Part shown: positions 56,956 through 64,000 of the stretch, piece by piece
Layout: every line of letters begins with the position of its first letter
Position numbering within the stretch: the first letter of the stretch is position 1
Translations under genes and position numbers: made by a program
Notes under the pieces: generated by a model
What the model saw: the letters and a program-made list of their open reading frames with translations, nothing else
What the model was told of the DNA's origin: nothing
Database searches by the model: none
Origin: Vibrio ruber DSM 16370
Lineage (GTDB): Bacteria > Pseudomonadota > Gammaproteobacteria > Enterobacterales > Vibrionaceae
NCBI RefSeq assembly: GCF_900163965.1
Contig: NZ_FULE01000017.1
Coordinates: 1-64,000 of the forward strand
DNA length: 64,000 nt
Direction of reading: 5' to 3'

Positions 56956-57870
56956 ATGTCAGAACATCAAGTCACCCTCCTCGACGGCGGAATGAGCCGG
57001 GAACTGGAACGTCTCGGGGCGCCCTTTCGCCAACCCGAATGGTCTGCTCTTGCTTTGATTGAAACTCCGGAAATTGTCCAACAGGCACATGAAGTTTTTA
57101 TTCGCAGTGGCTCAGAGGTGATTACCACCAATAGCTACGCCTTGGTGCCCTTTCATATCGGTGAGACCCGTTTTAAACATGAAGCACTGACGCTGGCACA
57201 AAAAGCGGGGCAGATGGCTCGTCAGGCTGTTGAAGCCACTCAGACTCACGCTCAGGTTGCCGGCTCGCTACCGCCTTTATTCGGCTCTTATCGTCCGGAT
57301 TTATATCAAGCAGATCGGGTGGATGAAATTGCTGCGCCGCTGATTCAGGGGCTCAGCGCTTTTGTTGATTTCTGGCTAATCGAAACCCAAAGCCTGATCG
57401 CTGAAGCAACCGCAATCAAAGCATCAATTGACCGCTTTAGCGACCGCTCAAAACCGGTTTGGGTTTCATTTACGCTGGAAGATTCAGAGCCGGTTGAGCA
57501 ACCCGTCATCCGTTCCGGCGAAACCGTCGCACAAGCAGTGCGAGCCTTGGCCGAGCAAAACGTCGGGGCGATTCTGTTCAACTGCTGTCAACCGGAAACC
57601 ATCGAAGATGCAATTGATGTGGCTCGTAACACCCTTGCTGAGCTCGGCAAAAGTGACATTCAGCTTGGCGCTTATGCCAATGCATTTGCGCCACAGAAAA
57701 AAGATGCGGCTGCCAATGAAGAGATTGACGAAATCAGAGCAGATATGACCCCACCAGCGTATGTCGCGTGGGCACAAAAATGGTGTCGCCAAGGCGCTTC
57801 ACTGATTGGGGGTTGTTGCGGTATCGGCGCGGCACATATTAGTGAACTTCATCAGCATTTGAAATCGTAA
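56956..57870 (+). CDS. Homocysteine S-methyltransferase family protein
   Basis: A 304-residue barrel enzyme. The zinc-binding cysteines are visible in ILFNCCQPE (about 205) and SLIGGCCGIGAAHI (about 285). The N-terminal LLDGGMSRELERLG is the family start. It probably transfers a methyl group from S-methylmethionine or a related donor to homocysteine, as MmuM does. The frame opens 48 codons earlier at 56812, but ATG 56956 is chosen since AGGTATCTC lies just before it and the family begins here. Confidence 0.88.
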   Translation: MSEHQVTLLDGGMSRELERLGAPFRQPEWSALALIETPEIVQQAHEVFIRSGSEVITTNSYALVPFHIGETRFKHEALTLAQKAGQMARQAVEATQTHAQVAGSLPPLFGSYRPDLYQADRVDEIAAPLIQGLSAFVDFWLIETQSLIAEATAIKASIDRFSDRSKPVWVSFTLEDSEPVEQPVIRSGETVAQAVRALAEQNVGAILFNCCQPETIEDAIDVARNTLAELGKSDIQLGAYANAFAPQKKDAAANEEIDEIRADMTPPAYVAWAQKWCRQGASLIGGCCGIGAAHISELHQHLKS

Positions 57871-58222
57871 ACAAGCTCATAAACGAGTCATCACAGACCA
57901 TCCCTTCCACAACCGACAACCCGAAACCGGGCTGAACAGATTGTCCTCACCACGGATTCAGCACTAAGTGCTGAATCCACATCCACAATTACGTGATATT
58001 CGTTCAAAAACTGTCGTCAAATAAGAATCATCATGCACGAAAAAGCATCGATATGATGCGATCGTGTCAATGTCTATTTATTTCGTACAAACGACGCTAA
58101 TTGTTAATCCAAATCAATGTGCTACTACATGAGATCACGCAATATTGACACCTCAGTAAATAACTCACTCAAAAATGAAACTCTATAGACGTTGGCTCAT
58201 TCATTTTTACTATAGGACGCCT
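57871..58222. other. Intergenic region upstream of a chemoreceptor
   Basis: About 350 bases without a gene. A near-consensus FNR-like site TTAATCCAAATCAA (one mismatch) lies at 58104-58117, about 105 bases before the chemoreceptor ATG. Confidence 0.4.
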
Positions 58223-60256
58223 ATGATTCGTTACTACCAAAACAAGAGTATTAACACTCAATTACGAACGATTATGCTCTTTTGCTTAATCATCTCTTTC
58301 TCAACCATTGCATTACTCGTATATCGCAGCGCTGCGGGTATTCTTTTAAACGCCACACTCGGTGATCACCAATCCAAAGTTGAAGGGATCGCCCAATCGA
58401 TATCACAACAGTTTTTCACTTACCTTGATACCACCAAAACACTGGAATCAACATTCCAGAACAGTTATCTGAAAGGATTAATCTGGCAGGATCAGGTCGT
58501 TGATTTCCGCGGATATCCGGTGACGGATGTCACCCTCAACGGTAAAAGCGTCATTGGCTCAACAGATGTTGTCGATCAATTCACGCGAGACACCGGTGCC
58601 ATTGCCACCTTATTTCTGCCTACAGGTCAGGACTGGGTGCGCGTTTCGACCTCACTGAAAAATAAGCAAGGTGCAAGAGCCGTCGGGACTTTGCTGGGTC
58701 AATCACACCCAGGGTATGAAAAACTTAGCCGCGGTGAACCCTACTATGCACAAGTGAATCTGTTCGGGACGCATTATCTCACTTACTATAATCCGCTCAA
58801 AAACCGTCAGCAGCAGGTTGTCGCGATCTCATTTATCGGTGTCCCTGTGGAAGAAGCGACCACTAAGCTCTTGCGTAATCTCAATCATGTTAAGTGGGGG
58901 GAGACCGGGAGTACCATGGTTGTGGATGCACGGGAAAACTCTCAGGGCAAATATTTGCTGAGCGGTGAAAGTACTCAAGCAGACTCAATTCTTGAAGAAA
59001 GAGATAGCAACGGGAACATTATTTTTAACGATATTTTCAAGCACGACAATGGCTTGATTCGTTACCAGCATTCAGGCCGTGATGGGATGCAAGAACGCTA
59101 TCTTGTCTATACCGATATCCCCGGCTGGGAATGGAAACTACTCGGTGGTACTTCGATTGATGAGATCACCGCAGGCAGTCAGGAACTGTTACAACTGATT
59201 GTCCTGATTTCATCGCTGGTCGGCGGTGCGACATTTGTCATCATTGCCCTCTTCCTCAGCCATACCATCAAACCGCTGATCAATTTAAGCCACATTATGG
59301 AGCGGTTAGGTCAAGGGGAAATCAGCCTGAGTATCAAGACAGGCGCGAAAGAAACCAAGAATGAGATTATCCGGCTGTACAATAGTGCGGCAGCCACAAT
59401 GACTCAGCTAAGCCAGTTGGTCGGCAATATCCGTTCCACCAGTGATCAGGTTCAGGAGCAATCCGCAGACGTACTGAGTGACGCCAATATCGGACTCACC
59501 CAGTCTGAGCGTCAACATGAACAAGTTGAACAGGTCGTCACCGCCATTGAAGAAATGGCAACTTCAGCCAAAGATGTGGCCATGCAGGTCGAAGCGATTG
59601 CCGAGAATGTCCGGCAAGCCAATGACAATACGCAATCGGGTCTGAATTTGGTTGAAGATGTTTGTATCGATGTGGCGCAATTGAATGACCAGTTGGCACA
59701 ATCCTCTCAGGCCATCGATCAACTCAGAACCGACAGTGAAAGCATTCAGACGGTAACGGAAATGATCGATGCAATTGCTGAACAGACCAACCTACTGGCG
59801 CTCAACGCGGCAATTGAAGCAGCACGAGCCGGTGATCAGGGACGTGGTTTTGCAGTCGTAGCGGATGAAGTCAGAACCTTGGCTCAGAGAACACAAACGT
59901 CAGTTCAGAGTGTGGTCACCATTATCGACAAGCTCAAGCATTCAACCAAAAATGCGGTGCAGATGATGCAACATAGTCAAAATCATGCGGATAACATGCT
60001 GACGAAATCTCAAGATGCCGGGACATCACTCGAAACTATCGCGGAGCAGATTCATTCAATTGCATCTCAAGCCCAAACGATCGCAACCACTGCAGAGCAG
60101 CAGGCGCAAGTCTCCGCAGATGTCGCCCAAAGTGCTTCAGAAATTAGTCAGTTGAACCAGCAAGGCCAAAAAACCAATGCGAAAACAGCCGAAAGCGCCT
60201 CAGCACTGCAATCTCTGGCTGAACACTTGAAACATCAGGTCGATTTTTTCCGTTAA
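58223..60256 (+). CDS. Methyl-accepting chemotaxis protein with Cache sensor
   Basis: A 677-residue receptor. A first helix (about 16-36) and a long periplasmic Cache_3-Cache_2-type domain (about 40-320; [18 protein letters not shown] and [20 protein letters not shown]) precede a second helix (about 325-350). HAMP and signalling domains follow, with the tip [20 protein letters not shown]. Ligands of this sensor type are usually small carboxylates or amino acids, but none is evident. ATG 58223 is chosen over 58175 since AGGACG lies before it. The gene is single, with a terminator after it. Confidence 0.93.
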   Translation: MIRYYQNKSINTQLRTIMLFCLIISFSTIALLVYRSAAGILLNATLGDHQSKVEGIAQSISQQFFTYLDTTKTLESTFQNSYLKGLIWQDQVVDFRGYPVTDVTLNGKSVIGSTDVVDQFTRDTGAIATLFLPTGQDWVRVSTSLKNKQGARAVGTLLGQSHPGYEKLSRGEPYYAQVNLFGTHYLTYYNPLKNRQQQVVAISFIGVPVEEATTKLLRNLNHVKWGETGSTMVVDARENSQGKYLLSGESTQADSILEERDSNGNIIFNDIFKHDNGLIRYQHSGRDGMQERYLVYTDIPGWEWKLLGGTSIDEITAGSQELLQLIVLISSLVGGATFVIIALFLSHTIKPLINLSHIMERLGQGEISLSIKTGAKETKNEIIRLYNSAAATMTQLSQLVGNIRSTSDQVQEQSADVLSDANIGLTQSERQHEQVEQVVTAIEEMATSAKDVAMQVEAIAENVRQANDNTQSGLNLVEDVCIDVAQLNDQLAQSSQAIDQLRTDSESIQTVTEMIDAIAEQTNLLALNAAIEAARAGDQGRGFAVVADEVRTLAQRTQTSVQSVVTIIDKLKHSTKNAVQMMQHSQNHADNMLTKSQDAGTSLETIAEQIHSIASQAQTIATTAEQQAQVSADVAQSASEISQLNQQGQKTNAKTAESASALQSLAEHLKHQVDFFR

Positions 60257-60348
60257 CTCGTTTTTCACTCTGAGAGGAAATCAATATCGTTCATGAGTCG
60301 TTGCATCGACGACCACCGCCCAAGGCAGTTTAGTGATGACAACAAAAG

Positions 60349-60376
60349 AAAAGGGCTGCCAAGCAGCCCTTTTCTT
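60349..60376. terminator. Bidirectional terminator
   Basis: AAAAGGGCTGC-CAA-GCAGCCCTTTT, with a T-rich end on + and A-rich flank for the minus strand. It separates the chemoreceptor and luxT. Confidence 0.9.
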
Positions 60377-60398
60377 CATCCGCCTGATATTGACCCGG

Positions 60399-60887
60399 CT
60401 AAACAGGCTCCGGTTCAAAGATTTCATGATTACTCATCGCCACGAGAGATTTACCCAATAACCATTCCAGCTCTTTCTCTGCATCGGTACCTAATTTCTC
60501 TTCGATCAGATGATACATACGTTCCAGCCCCTGACGAGAGACATCAACCGAGCGCTCTGCAGAAATAATATGGTGGAAAAGGAATCTTAAAATCGCGACA
60601 AACTGACTGTGTTCCAATGCTTGAATCCAGCTCCGGCGAAACGCAACAACACCATTTTCTAACTCAAGGTAAGAGGTGAAAAGCAGGAAAATCCGGCTAT
60701 TCAATGCGGTGGCAAAGTCAGTCTTTTTCGGAAAGTGATGGCTGATCCCCGTTCGGGAAATTCCTGTCTGCTGACTGAGTGTCGTATATGACATGCGGTC
60801 ATAGCCAAGATTCAGCACCTGATAGACGACCGCATCTAAAATTGTCTGAATCGTGACTTCTGTTTCTTCTCTGCTACGCTTAGGCAT
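60399..60887 (-). CDS. luxT: LuxT/SwrT-type TetR regulator
   Basis: A 162-residue TetR-family regulator. The N-terminal HTH (about 12-60) contains GYDRMSYTTLSQQTGISRTG and SHHFPKKTDFATAL, which closely match my memory of V. harveyi LuxT. A short helical ligand domain follows. LuxT/SwrT proteins regulate a quorum-sensing small RNA, siderophore and secretion genes, and lateral flagella in other vibrios. The length is slightly above LuxT (about 153). It is single, with a terminator shared with the upstream chemoreceptor. With cqsA/cqsS it is the second quorum-sensing-linked gene in the window. Confidence 0.82.
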   Translation of the reverse strand: MPKRSREETEVTIQTILDAVVYQVLNLGYDRMSYTTLSQQTGISRTGISHHFPKKTDFATALNSRIFLLFTSYLELENGVVAFRRSWIQALEHSQFVAILRFLFHHIISAERSVDVSRQGLERMYHLIEEKLGTDAEKELEWLLGKSLVAMSNHEIFEPEPV

Positions 60888-61383
60888 AATGTAACTCTCT
60901 TAAAATTAGGCGAGCCTCACCTTTTCGTAAACACGTTATGCCAAGGTAAGAGGCACTTCACCATGATGATCCATTCAAAAATATGGGAAGCCAAATTGCC
61001 TCTCTCCGTTATTTCGGCAATATCGGGGGTCCCAACGTTCAATCAAAAATGAATAAACACCATTCATGCATTTCTCAAGTTACATTCTCGCCACTTCTGC
61101 ACAGCCACAATATGACTCTCAGTTTATGCGCTGGTATCGTCACCTGACTCTCTCCGATCAGGTCACCGAATTGGAATAGAATGGTGCTCACTCAAGCGCT
61201 TGGAATATGACAGCGTCTGAATATAAAGCTCATCATCTCAGATTCATTGATAGGAACAATCATATCACCCGAATTCTGTTACCCCCTTGGCATGAATCCT
61301 GATGATTATGAGAGTTGAATCACATATAAATATTTCTGATGCGTCATACATCACCATTGTCACACAAAATCAACGTGTTACTA
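60888..61383. other. Intergenic region upstream of luxT
   Basis: About 500 bases without a supportable gene, continuing past the MITE copy to 61906. The luxT promoter must lie at its left edge. No operator-like repeat stood out. Confidence 0.4.
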
Positions 61384-61646
61384 GGGGCTGTTGACCTTTC
61401 GTAATGGTTTTTGCAGCAATTTGTCGTGCATTTAGTCAAGGCAGGTCATGTGAAGTGTAGCGATCTACATGAATCATGACCTAACGCTGGATAAATGAGC
61501 GACAAATGCTGCCCAGAGGGTTCATCTGAACGTGTCTTGCTCTTTGTTGCGGGTCATTTGCTTAGGATACTAAGCGGCATGCCCCGCGCCGCGATCAATA
61601 CCCGTTCAGATTGAACAAAATTCAACCACGAAAGGTCAACAACCCC
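61384..61646 (+). mobile_element. MITE-like element, copy B (263 bp)
   Basis: Ends are GGGGCTGTTGACCTTTCGT and ACGAAAGGTCAACAACCCC. The body matches copy A (32054-32312) in reverse complement. It carries the same internal cruciform (CAGGTCATG...CATGACCT). TA flanks both ends (CTA|GGGG and CCCC|TAA), a possible 2-bp target duplication. No gene is inside. Confidence 0.85.
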
Positions 61647-61906
61647 TAAACAACCCGCATTTCATCGAACTATCAATTCCCCCGCTGGGACAAAATACGA
61701 GTCAGGAGCAAAAACTGGTGGTGATACCAACATCACTGCAATACAATTTAAAATCCGACGCTTCAAGAAGCGTGTCATGCACAGGACGCTTATCCATTGT
61801 GATAAATCAACTTGTTGGCAGTGATTCAGGTATATACTCGGGCAATGGTGTGCCTGCCACACAATCGGACACTCGGGTACCAGTTCCTGAATAATGGGGT
61901 AACTTT

Positions 61907-62212
61907 ATGAATACAAATGACAATATAGAAAACGAAATCTGCGAAGCCTGTGGAACATTCGGTGAAATTGGCTACATCATCAAAGAAGGTGACGATGTTG
62001 CTGAAGTCACTGTACTCGCCAATGGCGCGGCAGCACTTCAGGCTGAACTTGACCAATATATTGCGCTGGCAAAACAGGTCTGTGCTGATGTGAAATATGA
62101 AACTACACCGATTACGGAAGATGCCCAAGAGCTCCATGCCCGTTTTCAGTTTGAAGTCAGTGCCGAAAAACTGATTTTCGAACTCAAATCCCGCTCACTT
62201 GCCCGCGGATAA
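61907..62212 (+). CDS. YfcZ/YiiS-family protein (DUF406)
   Basis: A 101-residue small soluble protein. CEACGTFGEIGYIIKEGDDV at the start and the RFQFEVSAEKLIFELKSRSL end match the YfcZ/YiiS family of enterobacteria and vibrios. The function is unknown; two cysteines (CEAC) are conserved in the family. The frame begins at ATG 61907 with GGGGTAA upstream. It has a good terminator downstream and looks monocistronic. Confidence 0.88.
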   Translation: MNTNDNIENEICEACGTFGEIGYIIKEGDDVAEVTVLANGAAALQAELDQYIALAKQVCADVKYETTPITEDAQELHARFQFEVSAEKLIFELKSRSLARG

Positions 62213-62277
62213 CTGATCCATATCGTCTGACAACGAAGAATCTCCGTCACTGAACATTATCGAGTTTTGTGAGTAAT

Positions 62278-62319
62278 GACCACAGATACAGATACCTTGT
62301 GTCTGTGGTCAATTTTTTG
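62278..62319 (+). terminator. Terminator after the YfcZ-like gene
   Basis: GACCACAGATACA and TGTGTCTGTGGTC pair at 12 of 13 bases, followed by AATTTTTTG. Confidence 0.9.
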
Positions 62320-62495
62320 ATATATCCTCCCCGAAGAGGTCTCTCAGCCAGTCACTTCCACTGTGATTTTGTACGCATCTTCCAGCATTGCAAGCCCCCC
62401 ATCAATCGGCCATACTGCATCTATAGATCCTTTTCATATTCCGCATTTTTATGTTCAGTATTTTTATATCCAACTTTTCTATCCCTAGATACAGA

Positions 62496-63104
62496 ATGCG
62501 TACGCTTCTGACTTTATTGATTGGATTACTGAGTCTCGGTTTGCACCAAATCGCTACGGCTCAAGGGCTGAATCATCACCAGATCCTCAATTATCTGGAT
62601 AACTACGGTAATTTAGATCTCAGCGGCAAACCAATTACTGAATTACCGTCCGGTATGGTGATTAAACGGGATCTGAATATTTCCCGAACCCCGATTCGTG
62701 CGCTGCCAAGAGGTATTGATATTCAAGGGGGGCTGATTGCAACCAACTGCCAGTTAGAAACCGTGTATCCCGGCACCAAAATTAAAGGCTATGCCAGTTT
62801 CCTCGGCTCCAAAATCAAACGTTGGCCACGTGGCGTGCAGGCCGGTGGTTATCTCAATTTTACCGATACACCTCTAGAAAAACTACCAGCCAGGCTCAGA
62901 GTCAAAGGAGATTTGAGTGTGATCCGCACACCGTTAACCGAGCTACCTGACGGCCTGATTGTCGAGGGGAATTTATATATTGGCGGCTCGGGCATTCATG
63001 CATTCCCGGAAACAATGACCGTGAAAGGCAATATCTATCTGGGGGGAAACGCTATTCAGAAATGGCCGAAGAATCTGACCCTCGGTGGTGCCGTAGCAAG
63101 ATAA
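62496..63104 (+). CDS. Secreted protein of tandem 20-residue repeats
   Basis: A 202-residue protein. A signal peptide (about 1-22, ending ATA) is followed by about eight copies of a 20-residue repeat of the form LPxGLxVxGxLxIxxTxIxx. Units start at LPSGMVIK, LPRGIDIQ, VYPGTKIK, WPRGVQAG, LPARLRVK, LPDGLIVE, FPETMTVK and WPKNLTLG. Such repeats stack as a beta-solenoid, related to leucine-rich repeats. The likely place is periplasm or outside the cell, and the role may be binding. ATG 62496 is chosen over 62451 because it begins the signal peptide. No partner is evident. Confidence 0.75.
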   Translation: MRTLLTLLIGLLSLGLHQIATAQGLNHHQILNYLDNYGNLDLSGKPITELPSGMVIKRDLNISRTPIRALPRGIDIQGGLIATNCQLETVYPGTKIKGYASFLGSKIKRWPRGVQAGGYLNFTDTPLEKLPARLRVKGDLSVIRTPLTELPDGLIVEGNLYIGGSGIHAFPETMTVKGNIYLGGNAIQKWPKNLTLGGAVAR

Positions 63105-63184
63105 TCTTGCTACGGTCAATCACCAGTCTATTGTGGCTCATTCACGTGGTCTGAAGCACTTTGAGTGGCGGTTAAGTCTGGCTG

Positions 63185-64000
63185 TCACTCAGCTTGTGAC
63201 TTGTTTTTCACCGGGTTGGCATAACTGGCAAGCAGATACTCATGCGCACCTTCCGGCAAACATGCGAGTTTTTGGCTGAGTATCTCCCGGGTCACTTGAG
63301 TCACTTCATCACTTTCGCATCCCGCGGCCAAGAGATTAATGGGAAATAACTGATAGTGCTGATGAATCTGCCGATCAATCTCACTGGCCAAAGCATCCGG
63401 TGTCGCGAAATCTTGGTCGATCACTTCGCCAAATGCGACATGAATACGGCCTTTTTCACCGATAATTCCCTGAATGATGCTCTCAATATCTTCAAATTCC
63501 CGTTTTTCATAAGCCCCTAGCGTCGCTTTTTCATACAACTCTTTGGCTTTGGCCAGATCACAAGGATCATTTTCGTAAGCAATCGCAACCGGCACAATTT
63601 TCAGCGACTTGATATAAGTTGCAAAATCGATTTTTTTACTGCGCCCTTCCACATGGAACATCTTCAGAATAGCCGGATCGGTAAAATCATTGCCGTCTTT
63701 TGCCCGGCCTTCACGTTGGGCAATCCATATGGAATGACCTGTTTCCAACGAATTTTTGATATAACCGGACAATGTTGCCAGCGCTTTCATCATTTCGCGT
63801 GGCCCTTTGGCAGAACGTTTCACAATAAAACTTTTATTCAGTTTCATCAGTTCGGTGGCACACGGTTTACGTAATAGGTTGTCACCAATCGCGATTCTCA
63901 CCGTCTGATGCCCGGAAACATGTAAACCATAGTTAACCAGTGCCGGATCCATCGCAATGTCACGGTGATTCGACACAAACAGATACGCCTGATTTTTATC
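63185..64000 (-). CDS. PlsC-like acyltransferase, 5' end beyond the window
   Basis: At least 271 residues are encoded and the frame stays open to the right edge (DKNQAYLF precedes VSNHRDIAMDP), so the start lies outside. The NHxxxxD motif (SNHRDIAMD) and the EGRAKDG block fit lysophospholipid acyltransferases. An in-frame GTG at 63976 is not the start because the motif would then sit at residue 3. The C-terminal 120 residues are charged and helical. In the family it acylates a glycerophospholipid or an ornithine-lipid precursor at the inner membrane. Confidence 0.82.
   Translation of the reverse strand, partial: DKNQAYLFVSNHRDIAMDPALVNYGLHVSGHQTVRIAIGDNLLRKPCATELMKLNKSFIVKRSAKGPREMMKALATLSGYIKNSLETGHSIWIAQREGRAKDGNDFTDPAILKMFHVEGRSKKIDFATYIKSLKIVPVAIAYENDPCDLAKAKELYEKATLGAYEKREFEDIESIIQGIIGEKGRIHVAFGEVIDQDFATPDALASEIDRQIHQHYQLFPINLLAAGCESDEVTQVTREILSQKLACLPEGAHEYLLASYANPVKNKSQAE

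Noticed and set aside
61662-62137. Minus-strand frames between MITE copy B and the YfcZ gene
   Set aside because: One overlaps the YfcZ-like gene antisense; neither has a ribosome site or domain.
62496-63104. Calling the repeat protein a type III effector
   Set aside because: It has a Sec-type signal peptide and no secretion-system genes nearby; the repeat pattern alone is not enough.

Overview
The window looks like a chromosomal segment of a Vibrio or a very close relative. The evidence is a CqsA/CqsS quorum-sensing pair, a LuxT/SwrT-type TetR regulator, an NqrM maturation factor, an ExeM-type nuclease with a GlyGly-CTERM tail, and attC sites with a RelBE module as in Vibrio superintegrons. 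No rRNA, tRNA or CRISPR array was recognised. All family assignments come from reading motifs; no database was searched.

Layout. 0-1 kb: the end of an IS3-family element that has cut into a small unknown gene. 1.3-5 kb: cqsS and cqsA, convergent. 5-9.3 kb: an RND efflux operon. 9.5-14.3 kb: YgjV-like membrane protein, a CBS/DUF294 signalling protein with a DnaQ-like exonuclease, and an SPFH-NfeD pair. 14.3-19.1 kb: a FIST sensor protein translationally coupled to a soluble histidine kinase, then a 7TMR-DISM/GGDEF diguanylate cyclase. 19.1-25.1 kb: arginine succinyltransferase (AST) operon in the Pseudomonas order F-G-D-B-E, with two succinyltransferase subunits and no astC/aruC. 25.5-31.9 kb: a bacterial expansin, an alcohol dehydrogenase, an HTH regulator, a Gfo/Idh/MocA oxidoreductase, an orphan nqrM, a cytochrome b562-like protein and a PHP phosphatase. 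32-35.3 kb: a MITE-like element just upstream of a Cache-GAF-HD-GYP protein. 35.3-39.3 kb: zwf-pgl-gnd with a consensus FNR-type box upstream. 39.6-45.2 kb: divergent GNAT/C39 and RimK-like genes, then the ExeM-like nuclease.

45.2-53.0 kb is an accessory island. It opens with a 477-bp tandem repeat (2.5 copies), and a diverged fragment of the same repeat lies at 52.4 kb. Inside are two recognisable attC sites and a broken third, a membrane-protein cassette, a two-gene DUF4297-nuclease plus SMC/Rad50-like ATPase operon resembling Lamassu phage/plasmid defence, a decayed cassette ORF, an ABM-domain cassette, an MNT-HEPN fusion and RelBE. The defence pair lies between two attC sites, so it appears to be carried as an integron gene cassette. 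No integrase gene is in the window.

53.3-64 kb: a periplasmic DUF4432 protein, a split aerotaxis-like receptor (PAS protein plus CZB-domain chemoreceptor) with a consensus FNR-type box, a homocysteine S-methyltransferase homologue, a Cache chemoreceptor, luxT, a second MITE copy in opposite orientation, a YfcZ-family protein, a secreted protein made of 20-residue repeats, and a truncated acyltransferase gene at the right edge. The recurring themes are environmental sensing (two chemoreceptor systems, two c-di-GMP enzymes, quorum sensing), central carbon and arginine metabolism, and mobile or defence DNA.
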